A DNA stretch of 64,000 nucleotides. Origin: Xestospongia muta. Its lineage: Eukaryota > Porifera > Demospongiae > Haplosclerida > Petrosiidae. Positions 41,514 through 52,398 of this stretch are shown here, in pieces. The translations under genes and the position numbers were made by a program. Each line of letters begins with the position of its first letter. Positions within the stretch are counted from its first letter, which is position 1. The notes below the pieces were generated by a model. The model was not told the DNA's origin. It saw nothing but the letters and a program-made list of their open reading frames with translations, and searched no databases. The stretch covers positions 10,845,461 through 10,909,460 of the forward strand of contig OY848919.1 in assembly GCA_963693285.1 (NCBI GenBank), read 5' to 3'.

Positions 41514-43160
41514 ATGTTTTCTAATCCATTAAAAAAGTGGCCAGGAGCTTCTAGAGTTGTGTTATGGAGTCTGTTTGTTCATATTCTAACGTTACACAGT
41601 TCAGGTTTTGTCATTTTAGGCACTATATCATCTTCTGGTACTGATGTAACTTATATCAGTTTTGCACTCAGTATTGTTCAAGGTTTGTGCTACTTGATGT
41701 ATCCATTAGCTGGTCTATTAGCTGACGTATACTGGACAAGAATAAAGGCTATGTTGTATGGTACATACTTACAAGTTGTGGGGGTAATGTTTCTACTTGT
41801 AGTGACTGTGATTCTTATGATAAACCAAGATTTTGTTCATCGATGGTACTCATGGTTGATCGTTGTTCTTGCATATGGTATTATACAGTTAGGTTTAGCT
41901 CTGTTTGAGTCGAATGCAATTCAATTTGGTACTGATCAAATGCTTGAAGCTTCTTCTGGTCAGCTCAGTGCTTTTGTACATTGGTATTTCTGGTCTACTT
42001 TTATTGGTTACAGCCTTCTATGTTTGTTAAATGTATTTGAAAAATATAAGTCATATCTTTCTTTGCTCATTGCAATTCTACTACAACTAACAGGTTCATT
42101 GCTGGCAATTAGTACAATTAAATTAAGTGTTAAACAATTCGAAATTGAACCTGCTGGAAAGAATCCGGCAAAAATTATTCTTAATGTCACAGATTATGCA
42201 ATTCGTCACAGTACTCCACAGAATAGAAGTGCATTTACATATGGAGATGAACAGACTGGTCGTTTAGACTATGCTAAACATCGATATGGAGGTCCTTTTT
42301 CCACAGAGGAAGTAGAAAATGTCAAATCATTTTTTAGGATTTGTTTAGTTCTTGTGTCTTTGTCAGGCTTCTGGCTCACAGATGAGACTGTTACAACTTC
42401 TAACCACATCAAAGGGTTAACTACTAATGTAACCTCATCTAGTTCATCTTGGTTTACTTTCATTACACTGGACATCTTTGGAGTGAGTAATCTGATCATT
42501 TTACTAGGGATACCATTCTATCAACTAATACTACGAAAATTAGCTAAAAGATATACACTTAGTATGTTGAAGAAAATGTTCATTGGTCTGATTTGTGTAC
42601 TAATGGCCGTACTATTTTTACAAGTAATAGAAGTCTTAATAGCTGAAATTTATCCTCATGTCAAATGTCCCTTTTTCACTGACAATTTACTTCATAAAAA
42701 TGCTTCTTTAAGTGTAAGTCTTCTTAACTACAATTATTTGGTTATTCCTCAGGTTTTTAATGGGTTTAGTTTCTTACTTGTCTTTTTGACAGTAATGGAA
42801 TTCATTCTAGCACAAGCACCTCGAGATATGCAAGGCTTTTTAATAGGCATCTGGTACTCAATTGAATGTATCACATTGTTTATATCTGCAGTTGAATCTA
42901 TTCCAGAAGTAAACTGCTGGGGATATATTCTTAGTATTAAAGCAGTTATTATGATCATAATGCTTGTGTTTTATATTGTAGTAGCATTTAGATATAAACG
43001 TCGTACCAGAGAAGAAGCTACTGATGTTAATAGCCATGCAATTATTGAAGAGTACTGTGAACGTCATATAAAGGAGAGTGAAACAAATGAAAGAAGGAGT
43101 TTTATTCAGTATGAAGTATATGAAAATACAAGTTACGGTGGAACATACATCATACTGTGA
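41514..43160 (+). CDS. SLC15/POT-like transporter, second subfamily (548 aa)
   Basis: This is an intronless transporter, more distant from 33977 and 36527. Signatures: YPLAGLLADVYWTRIKAM, NAIQFGTDQM, RSAFTYGDEQTGRLDYAK, YGGPFSTEEVENVKSFFRI and ILAQAPRDMQGFLIGIWY. The tail ends QYEVYENTSYGGTYIIL, so the YGGTYII motif is kept. Helix 1 (VVLWSLFVHILTLHSSGF) has no ExxER. ATG 41514 is the first in frame; the N-terminus before helix 1 is about 12 residues shorter than in its paralogues. The 5' end of this gene type is also present as two relics near 27.3 and 30.6 kb. Substrate is unknown. Confidence 0.87.
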   Translation: MFSNPLKKWPGASRVVLWSLFVHILTLHSSGFVILGTISSSGTDVTYISFALSIVQGLCYLMYPLAGLLADVYWTRIKAMLYGTYLQVVGVMFLLVVTVILMINQDFVHRWYSWLIVVLAYGIIQLGLALFESNAIQFGTDQMLEASSGQLSAFVHWYFWSTFIGYSLLCLLNVFEKYKSYLSLLIAILLQLTGSLLAISTIKLSVKQFEIEPAGKNPAKIILNVTDYAIRHSTPQNRSAFTYGDEQTGRLDYAKHRYGGPFSTEEVENVKSFFRICLVLVSLSGFWLTDETVTTSNHIKGLTTNVTSSSSSWFTFITLDIFGVSNLIILLGIPFYQLILRKLAKRYTLSMLKKMFIGLICVLMAVLFLQVIEVLIAEIYPHVKCPFFTDNLLHKNASLSVSLLNYNYLVIPQVFNGFSFLLVFLTVMEFILAQAPRDMQGFLIGIWYSIECITLFISAVESIPEVNCWGYILSIKAVIMIIMLVFYIVVAFRYKRRTREEATDVNSHAIIEEYCERHIKESETNERRSFIQYEVYENTSYGGTYIIL

Positions 43161-44607
43161 TGTTATAACATTAAGTTGTTATATAAAGTATTAGAGTTAT
43201 ATGCTATATTTAATTGTAATGAGTGTTATAAAAAGCATATTATTGATTTTCTACAGAATTTTAAAAATCTAAAATGGACATTTTGTACTTACCATAATTC
43301 AAAATCATCAATTTTAAGAAACATACTATGAACACACTATGATATAAATTTTTAGGTACGTGAATTGGGTATATATGGGCTACATAGCTTTGAGTTATTA
43401 TACATGTATACATTTTATCTGAGTGTGTATCAAACTTGTTACTAATTAATTTACTTTCATCAATAGCTCATAATCATTACTTGGGTGCTTCTGACAGAAC
43501 CTTACTGTCAATGAATTACCATCTTCTATGAAACATGTATGGCTTCAAAGCCAACCCACAATCCCTAAACATATAACAAACATAGTTAGTTATATGTTTT
43601 TATTAAAATTAGAGAAAAAGGAGGGCAGTTCCCAAAGTATTAATAACTGACAAATGTGACTTTGATTGTTTATCTACTCAAAAATGTAGTGTGGTCAAAG
43701 TAATTTGTAGCAAGCAAACTAACATTAATATTAACAACAAATTGCATTTATATACTATCATAAGTAGTGTACTATATAATTGATAATAATATGTAATTGA
43801 TATGTATTGATGTGGTATAATTCATCATGATACACAAATTATACAAGTGACAAGGTTGGCAAATAGGTTTATATTACAATATATTATAAAGTAATGAAGT
43901 GACAGGTGTTGATTGTTAGTAACAAATTGTTATGTAAGTAGTAGTGGGTTGCACACAACAAATTGGACAATGACATATTTACTTTATACCAGTGAATGTA
44001 ATACTGTGGCTGTTACTATGGTATTAAATTGTATATTTATTTTAGTAACAAATTGCTTTTTACAGAATCATTATATATATATTATGTTTATATTTGCAGG
44101 TTATTATCCAATTTCTATCCAGTGACTGTTGTGGCTGCGTAGCTTAGCATTGCAAAGTCAAGGGCCAAACCACTCCCACTTCATATATAGTTAATCATTA
44201 TCAATGATTGTGTTAAAAGAAAGACTTTTTGAGCCTGGAAATACTAATTTATGCAACAAGTTTTGGTAGATATAAATAGAATATGTATAGTGATTGGTAG
44301 TTAGCTTGTAGAATGTCTAGTATGTACTAAACCTCCAGTACCAAACAGATGACTGCTTAAGCCATTGTAAACTCCCTACCCAACAAAGTTTCCTGGACTA
44401 ACACCTAAAGATTAGAAGTATATTATAGAGTACAAAGAAGATAGATAGCGTTAGAAATTATGAAATTATGCTATAAAACGTTATAAATCACATCAAAATC
44501 TGCTCAGGAAATAACTGTTTGCATTCAATTTTACTCAGTGGGCGTTGTTAGTTAAACACTCATTCGCCTATATAATTGGCAGACGAAGATTGTCTAAACA
44601 TTGCAGT
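43161..44607. other. Intergenic region
   Basis: No gene is supported. A stretch at about 43995-44060 resembles repeats at 27430-27500 and 30733-30805 (TGTGGC, GGTATTA, GTAACAAATTGCTT blocks). The remainder is AT-rich with nothing recognised. Confidence 0.45.
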
Positions 44608-45495
44608 ATGGGAAGCCTACCAGGTCATCTTGTTGATGGAATATTCCTTTTCATTTATGGAGTGTGGTGGCTTTTACTCTCTGTCTGCCACCATTTCAGT
44701 GGAAAATACAGCTTGAAGAGCAGAAAAACTGAAGATGAGAGTTCAAAATACAAATCGTATATTCCTTTTTTAGGTGTACCAACCTGGCCAATTGAGCCTG
44801 TGCTGAAAATAGTGTTTCCTGTATTGGGCATATTGATTGAGGTTTTCTTCACCGCTGATGAAAATGGACACGTCAAAACTCAAGTCTGGCAAATGTATAA
44901 TGAACATCATCAATTTAATAAATTGACAAAACTACATCACATAACAATGTATTGTTGTTTCATTGTCTCGGGTATAGCTGATCTTGTCTCATTGCGTATT
45001 CGTTTTCCCAAACATACTCAACAGATATTCTTTGCACTTGCATTCTTTGTGGAATTTGTGGTGTTTTATTTCCACATCTCAATTGATAATAGCCGTGATT
45101 CACTTGATGTTTTAGCACACACCTTTCTTTTATTCAGCATTGTTGCTTGTGTGGTGTTTGCACTGCTACGAATATGGTTACCCAACAAAATACTCATCAA
45201 TATGGGACTCGCTATTAATCTAACACTTCAAGGTACTTGGTTTGTGCAGACAGGTGCTGTTCTTAAATGGAGTGGTACTATGAAAGAGAGAATGTTTCTT
45301 GTTGCATGTTTTGTTTGGCATTTGATGTTAATTTCTGTTGCTTACTTTGTGATATATGTGTTATTGCAGTTATGTGTTCAGTGCTACATAAACAGGAAAA
45401 AACAACTATCATCTAATGGCTTTGAAGCACAAACTCTGCTTACAAAAGATGACAGTGAATTAACCATAGTTGATCCAGATGTTTTGAACATTTAG
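44608..45495 (+). CDS. TMEM45-like multi-pass membrane protein (295 aa)
   Basis: The protein resembles TMEM45A/B (DUF716), a family of about 275 residues with seven predicted membrane segments. Visible family features: the start MGSLPGHLVDGIFLFIYGVW, matching the MGxxxGH...G..WW pattern; WQMYNEHHQFNKLTKLHHIT, with paired His; HISIDNSRDSLDVLAHTF, with the HxxxR.xLD..H pattern; and LTLQGTWFVQTGAVL. A hydrophilic tail of about 35 residues follows. ATG 44608 is the first of the frame and gives the family N-terminus. It has no introns here. Vertebrate members are membrane proteins of the endolysosomal or Golgi system with unclear activity. It has no relative in the window. Confidence 0.88.
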   Translation: MGSLPGHLVDGIFLFIYGVWWLLLSVCHHFSGKYSLKSRKTEDESSKYKSYIPFLGVPTWPIEPVLKIVFPVLGILIEVFFTADENGHVKTQVWQMYNEHHQFNKLTKLHHITMYCCFIVSGIADLVSLRIRFPKHTQQIFFALAFFVEFVVFYFHISIDNSRDSLDVLAHTFLLFSIVACVVFALLRIWLPNKILINMGLAINLTLQGTWFVQTGAVLKWSGTMKERMFLVACFVWHLMLISVAYFVIYVLLQLCVQCYINRKKQLSSNGFEAQTLLTKDDSELTIVDPDVLNI

Positions 45496-46932
45496 CAAAA
45501 AGCTACATACACTGTTAAGGTTGTTTTTATTAGAACGAGTAGTACTAACTGATGTTATTTGTGTTTTAGTTATATTATGATTATTATGTTCTTTCAATGT
45601 TATTTTAATCACAGCATTGGTAATTGTTATTGGATGGCGAATGACAAAGTAATATATGACAAATTAAGTATACATATACAGATACATGTAGTGTTGTTCT
45701 TTATTGTTCCTATTAAAAGAAGATAACAACAAAACTAGAAGCCCCTGAATAACATTCTGTGGGCATAGCGGATTAGCTTGGAACAATAGACCTCATTTGG
45801 TGTTAATTTTAATAGCACTTTGACTTCGTGCTTACTACATTTGATTGTTCTTGATTGGTCAGCCATTTTTTGAACAAAAAATATACAATTAGTGTTATAT
45901 TGAAATTAGAATAGATGCTGTGTTTCATGAATGTACATTATATGGGAGAGGTTTGTGTTGACCAAATCTACTAGATTACTAAATTCTTTATAATAGAAAC
46001 AACTATAGAAAAGGATAGGAATTTGTCAATTACCGTATAAATTATTTTAATAATTGATTTGTAGCTTTTCTGTGTGGGGGTTATTATGGAATCTAGAATT
46101 CATGTGAATTGCACACTATATAATAAGATGGTATGATATACTAGTAAAAATAGCTAAATTAGTTATAGATTGAGTAAATCACATGAATTTTGGAATACAT
46201 AATGAACTACCAAATATTTGCTAAATATTGTACCGTATAGCTCCAGATTTTCGTGATTATAGATTTTTCAAAAATAATTTTTGTGACAATAAATTTCGTG
46301 ATACTAATGCTTTACTAGTTATTAAACCTTTGACGGCGACTACAAACAATTGTTATATTATACTGCCACACCCAAGGTAATCGTGTAATCCCGAAAATCA
46401 CAGTATTAATTTTAGGGAGATTATATTGAATGTATGTATGTTGCTGTTGCTATACACATATATGTATATTTCAAATGTTATTGAAAGATTGTTAGATTTT
46501 GGCTGAGTAGTATGAGTTACATTGATTCATATGACCACTATATATCTACTATTATTTTCATTGTTCTACATTACATTATCTTATGTTCTTTAGTCCATTA
46601 ACAATGGAGTTCAGTTTGTACTTACTATAAAGTAAGTAGTTTTCTTTAGGAAGGGTTTTTTTGACTTATTGATGTTATTTGTGTTTTAGTTATATAAATA
46701 ATCATATGATGATGTCCTGTCAGCTGTTACAGCTGTTATTTATGCAACCTGAATGCTGTTATCATTCCTAATGTACCATCCAAATAACTGTTTGATAATC
46801 TAATAAGACATTAGTAATAAAAACAGTATGATGTTTACTTTCTTCAGTTTACATTAAATAATTTGCTATATACATGTAATTTAATTGTATAAACATATAC
46901 TGGTTAAATCAACTTATCAATTTTACAAAGTC
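45496..46932. other. Intergenic region
   Basis: No gene is supported. It contains a possible MITE at about 46231-46406 and one exact 26-base direct repeat (45550-45575 and 46670-46695) that begins TGATGTTATTTGTGTTTTAG. Confidence 0.45.
46231..46406. mobile_element. Possible MITE-like element
   Basis: Its ends show imperfect inverted similarity: TACCGTATAG with GATTTTCGTGATTA near the left, and the reverse complement reading TACTGTGATTTTCGGGATTA at the right. Its length is about 176 bases and it has no coding capacity. Boundaries and target duplication are unproven. Confidence 0.35.
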
Positions 46933-47092
46933 TGCTTTCTCTTGGAGCCCACATTAATGTTATAGATTCACTTATACAACTGCTCTAGATTGTTGCTCTA
47001 ATGATAGTCCTACAGTCTTTTTCTTTTGTCTTGTGAACCCCACCTCTTTCCTATGCCAATAGACAAAGAACTGTTGTTTCTGTGTAGGCATT
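46933..47092 (+). pseudogene. Relic of a Fem-1-like C-terminus
   Basis: The bases align with the C-terminal ankyrin pair and terminal box of the Fem-1-like genes: LLSLGAH, then TALDCCSNDSP, then a damaged SCYAN..RTVVS. It is interrupted by small deletions and lacks the rest of the gene. It lies just before the first PAF-acetylhydrolase relic, far from the main Fem-1-like array. Confidence 0.65.
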
Positions 47093-47506
47093 ACTAGTTT
47101 CCTGAGCATATCATGATTAGAAAATTAATTAATTTTGAGACTAGTATTAGTAACATGATCATAAATTGATCTTTTGTACACTAGTTAAATAGTCAGATAT
47201 GTACGTGTATCTGTAGAGTGAAGCTATGTTTGATCTCTTAGTCTCTTTATCTGTCTTGATCCAGAAGAACAAACACTACCATTGATACTATATGGCTCTG
47301 TATACATATACATAGCTTCTAACTTAGTTTATAGTCTCATTCACTGAATTATTATTATATATTATTGAATCTTTACAACACCAATAGATGCTCAATTTCT
47401 CAGATTAAACTTAATGCTCTTCCGGTTCCTGTAAAGCATTTATCGCATTTCTAATGTGAGCGTCACTGTTCCAATTTGTGGTTGTTAATGGTGCTTGGCA
47501 ATTTAC

Positions 47507-48720
47507 ATGGCAGAGAAGTGGAAAGACATTAAACTTGTTAAACTCAAAGGTATACTAGCTCCCCCTAGTAGTTATGAAGTAGGATGTACTCATTTGATAC
47601 ATCAAGATTCTCAGGTGCATTTCTACTATCCTATCGAGAATTCATGAATACAGATTGATGTTATACTTATGTATTGATAAAATAATTGTCATATGTATTA
47701 CCAGTTACTAGATTTGTAAGACATTCCACAGATTACAAGGCATCTATAACATAACTTTAAAGTTTTCCTATAGATTGTGGTCTATCAGAATTGTATATAT
47801 AATTTTAGCATTCATCTATAATTATCTTAGGTGTGGTATTGCATTGGATACCTGGATGTTCCCACTAGCTGAGGACATCTATGTATATGATATTATACAT
47901 CAACCACTGACATTTTTTAATTCATTTGATTATCAATGGGCAAATAACATTGCATGCATGATAAAACTGGTAAAACCAGCTTCAGAATCAGGTTAATAAA
48001 CTTTTGTAGAGGTGTTCCACAGAGGAAACATGATATTGTATGAGAACTATATTAACGGTAGAGTTATAAACATATTAAACACTTTGATTATTTTGCATTG
48101 GGTAATAGTAAAGGATACTCAGTAATGTTTTAACTTTCATATATAAAACAAATGATTTCTTTTTATAAAAATGCATGTCGGTGATACCAAACTACTTTTT
48201 TACTTACACAGGATTGAGTATTTGTACATTAGTATACATTAAAGTAAGTAAAATGCCCAGTAAGCTCATTTGTATAACTGTGTTAGAATATTTAAAGGAA
48301 CACCACATTTAAGTCAAAGTGATGCTCCTTTACCATTCCTTCAACTGTCTCTTTTACTATTGCTGTTACTGGGACCATAAAAGAATTTATGAATTCCCCT
48401 TTGGATAAGTATGTGGCTCATAAAGTAAATATGGAAATCTGTCATGCTTTTCTGAATCGATTTCTGATATAAGGTTAGATATCAAGTAATATGCTTTATA
48501 AAAGAAATAAATTAGCACATTTTTAAAAAATTGTGATTTTTGACACAATTTATTTTGTTGTTATTTATAATTATGCATATTTAGATGAGTACAGGGAAAC
48601 ATTATACATTCTTTGTAGGATTAATGTTGATTGGGAGAAAGGAAAAGACACAAGACAAGAAGAAATGACTGATGAACCTCCTCGATCTGATCCAGTTAAA
48701 AATATTTTACTTTATAAATA
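47507..48720 (+). pseudogene. Decayed PAF-acetylhydrolase gene (unit 0)
   Basis: Exon 1 is recognisable from ATG 47507 (MAEKW...[13 protein letters not shown]) but ends in a TGA at 47645-47647. Exons 2 and 3, which would carry FSHGL and the GHSFGG nucleophile, are missing. Exon 4 (about 47831-47990, CGIALDTWMFPL with the catalytic Asp), exon 5 (48212-48243, one base too long), exon 6 (from about 48297 to 48472) and exon 7 (about 48582-48720) follow in order with their splice borders partly kept. The missing exons and stops make it non-functional. Confidence 0.85.
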
Positions 48721-49032
48721 AGACTGGCCTAACAAGTTTTTTAACATTTAACATTACGTGGTTTTCCACATTTGGAATAAAGGGATTCTAAAAATTACCA
48801 ATCAATATAACAAAGAAAGATGATTGTATTTTGATTAACTAATAGCTCTGCTTGGAGATTAAGACTCTTCTTTCATAACAAAGTCTGATGGTGTCCTATA
48901 TGTTAGTTGATATCTGCAATTATGTATTGATTCATTATAATAGCTACAGCAGTGTTGCCAACAGGAAACCCCACCCCTAAACTTTGGAAGTGGATAATCA
49001 CCGGAAGTATGCTCTCAGTTAATGACAGTTAG

Positions 49033-51131
49033 ATGCCCAATAATTATAATATGGCAGAAGAGTGGAAAAATAGTGGACTGGTCAAGGTAGAAGGCATACC
49101 AGCTCCAACTGGTAACTATGAAGTAGGATGCACTCATTTAATGCATCAAGATCTTCAGATACGTCTCTATTACCCTACTGAAAGAGATCTAGCTACCACA
49201 TTTGAATATGCCACATACTACCCTCATCCTAACTATTTGAAGGCATGGTTGGATATATTTGGTGTTCCACTATCAGGTCTAGCATCTGGAGTACTGAGAT
49301 TTCTATTTAGTAAGTTTTAATGTGTTAAGTCAACTATTATATAGCTGCTACACTTGTATGTATTATCAAACTATCATAAGGTCAAACTCCTCCCTTCCAA
49401 CCTACATGAGTATTGCTTTTAAAATAAGGCAGCTGCTCCATCTAGCTATAAGATTACATGAATAAACACACAGAGCACCTACATTTTCTAAAAATAATAA
49501 CTGCTCGTGTACATGTGTCAGCAACTTAGCACCCAAATATTTATGCAAGTTAAGCATAGAAGAATAAACTTACATTAAGTAAACTACAAATTGATATTGT
49601 TTCCCATCACTATAGCTCCAAGAATTCCAGCACTCTTGAATGCACCACTCATACAGAGTAACTTAACAGAGCCTTTAGAAAATGATTGTGCCAGTACTAT
49701 TACTCAAGACAATATAAAAGGATTCCCAGTAGTTGTGTTCAGTCATGGACTAATTTCTCATTTCCATATCTATAGTGGTATTTGTAGTGATCTTGCTTCT
49801 CATGGTTATGTTGTTGCTGCTGTTGAACACAAAGATGGTTCGGCTAGCCTTGCCTTAAGACGAGTACCAGGTCCTGGAGTTCAGGAAGGACAATATGACC
49901 AATATGTGGATGAGTGGATACCATACAATGAAATTTTGCCTATTACTGATAAACGATTAGCGTATACCAACTTTCCTTTAAGAAATGAGCAAGTATATAA
50001 TTTGTATACTTATTTGATGAGTTACCACTTCAAATTATTTTAGGTCAAGCAGCGTGCTAAAGAGGTGGGACAAGCCTTAGATATACTACACCTCCTTAAT
50101 GAAGGTGGTGATATACATGACATGTTAGGAGGACAGTTTGACTTCAGTCAGTTCAAAGGTCGTTTAAACACGGAGTTAGTTGCTGTATGCGGTCACTCAT
50201 TTGGTGGAACTACTGTCATACAAACACTAAGTGAAGATTCACGTTTTAGGTAAAACTTGAAAAAGGTTAATAGTGTGCTGTGTAATGTTGTTAATTGTTG
50301 TAGCTTGTATAAGCAATGTAGAATAACCACATTTGACCTTTCAAACACTTTTAGAAGTTTGTAGTTAATGACTGTATTTAATTTTGTTATGCAAGCACTT
50401 CTAGCTATATCATTCATTTTATATTTTCTTAGGTGTGGTATTGCAATGGATACCTGGATGTTTCCACTAGCTAAAGATATCCATACACATGGTATACATC
50501 AACCACTAACTTTTATTAACTCCTTCAAATTTCAGTGGGCTAGAAATGTTGCAAGCATGATGAAACTAGTAAAACCACCTTCAGAAACAGGTTAGTAATA
50601 TTTAAACTAATAGAGTATGTTCAAAAACTATTACTCTCCTTGCAGGATATAGCAATTGTACATTGTATACTATAAAGTAAGCATATACTCTACATGTTCT
50701 TTAGTATAACTGTGTTTAAACTTAGAGGAACAACACATTTGACTCAATGTGATGCTCCTTTCACTGCCATTCCTTGGACACTAACAGAATTTACAAATCC
50801 TCCCTTGGATAAGTATATTGCTCATGAAGTAAATATGGAAATTGTTCATGCTTTTCTAAAGAGATTTCTCATACAAGGTTAGAAATATAATGCAATATTT
50901 AAAAGAATTATTTTAAATGCTTCAAACAGTCTGCAAGAAATTCAAATTGTTTTTACACTAGATCCTAACTTCAGTGGAAGAGTCCCTATTTTAGATGGAG
51001 GAGAAGGTGCCTCTGAACACATTCTTTATGGGACTAATGTTGACTGGGAAAAAAAGAAAAACATAGATGAGATGCCTAGTGAACCAACAGCATCTATGGA
51101 AGCTAAAGACTCATTAAATTATAACACTTAA
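49033..51131 (+). CDS. PAF-acetylhydrolase-like enzyme, unit 1 (7 exons, 456 aa)
   Basis: Exons: 49033-49309, 49616-49992, 50044-50249, 50433-50590, 50646-50676, 50726-50877, 50962-51131. All introns are GT-AG and the frame closes (1371 bases with stop). The product matches the PLA2G7/PAFAH2 family: [42 protein letters not shown], nucleophile elbow GHSFGG (Ser270), [12 protein letters not shown] (Asp293) and GTTHLTQ (His354). It should hydrolyse the sn-2 acetyl or oxidised acyl group of PAF-like phospholipids. No signal peptide is seen, so it is likely cytosolic, as PAFAH2. ATG 49033 is first; ATG 49051 matches the starts of the other units. Confidence 0.92.
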
Positions 51132-52398
51132 GAAAGACATGAATTGTGAGACATCCTAAAAGCCTGATCCAGTTAAAACGTAAACCTCTATTATGGAAAG
51201 GCAATATTGACTTTAATTGTGGGTGACATTTGGAAATTATTAAAGTTTATAATTATGCTACTTTTTAAATGATGATATATATTAAACTAACAACTAACAC
51301 CTAATTATAACAAGTTTTGAGTTTTACTAGTAATAAAAAATGAAAACTGGCATCTTGATGACTTTAGAAGGTACCCAAGCTTAAATGCTCTTTCTAATAG
51401 CAATCAAAAGCATGTAATGTAGTAATTATATGTTCTTTACTTTTACATTAAAAGACATTTTGCTGAGGCAACAACAGGGAACAAGATCTTTGCATTAATA
51501 GTAGATCCTGGCAGTCAACATCAATAGTTAAGAAACTAGAGACTTGGCCTGACTAAAATCAAGCAGGACTTCATGTTAAAACATGGCAGCAATGGTGTCT
51601 TGGTTATCATCCCTGTTTCGTCATCCAGTAACAGGATTAAGGAAAGCCACTTAATGCCAGTCTGCAACTCATCTATACTTTTTAAAGCTAGGGAAGTACT
51701 TTGTTTATGTGATACATTCTAGTTCCAAATCTAAACTCTAAAGTTTACTCATTGGGGAAACAAATACATCCTATCAATTCCGATCTAAATTGAATTATCA
51801 ATCATCATCATAACTTCATTATCCGATGGAAGATGTGCTTTGTAGCCACTGTAACACTATCTTAGCTTGTGACCAGTACTAGTACCTGGCTTTTATAATT
51901 TAACATTGAGTTGCAACATTAGTCCCATTGTGTCTTTTGTTATGATCCTATATGTGGCCACATGTACATGTAGATGTAGATGTAGGAAGTCATTATATAT
52001 ATATATATATATATATATACTACAATAACTATTATATATCGATGACAATAATTGTTGCTTATATGGTAACCTTACATTGTAGTAAAGTGGAGCAATATCT
52101 AACTCAAAGGTATACATCAACTCAATCTAGTAGGATAAGTAGGATCTTTAACTAACAATCAAGCATGAAACATTTTAATGCAATGCACTTTTTATACATG
52201 TCTTTGCAGTGACACTCCTTTGCTATAATAGCATTCATGGCAATGATTTGATTAAATAGTTAATTGCAATACATAATATACGTGGAGTCTTAACTATAAG
52301 GAAACCCCTCCCTAACCTGCCCAAACGCTAAAATGTAGCTGGATAATACACTGTTAAAGTATGTTTTCATGGCATAATAAATATTTGATGCCCGTGAT
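51132..52398. other. Intergenic region between hydrolase units
   Basis: No gene is seen. A segment at about 51470-51640 recurs in the same place after units 2 and 3 (blocks such as GGCAGCAATGGTGTC), so the repeated unit includes the 3' flank. Confidence 0.5.
51993..52019. repeat. TA microsatellite
   Basis: A pure TA run of about 27 bases in the spacer between units 1 and 2. Confidence 0.85.

Noticed and set aside
43913..44125. A 70-codon open frame upstream of the TMEM45-like gene
   Set aside because: Part of it is a repeat also found as non-coding DNA near 27430 and 30733, so it is not a gene.
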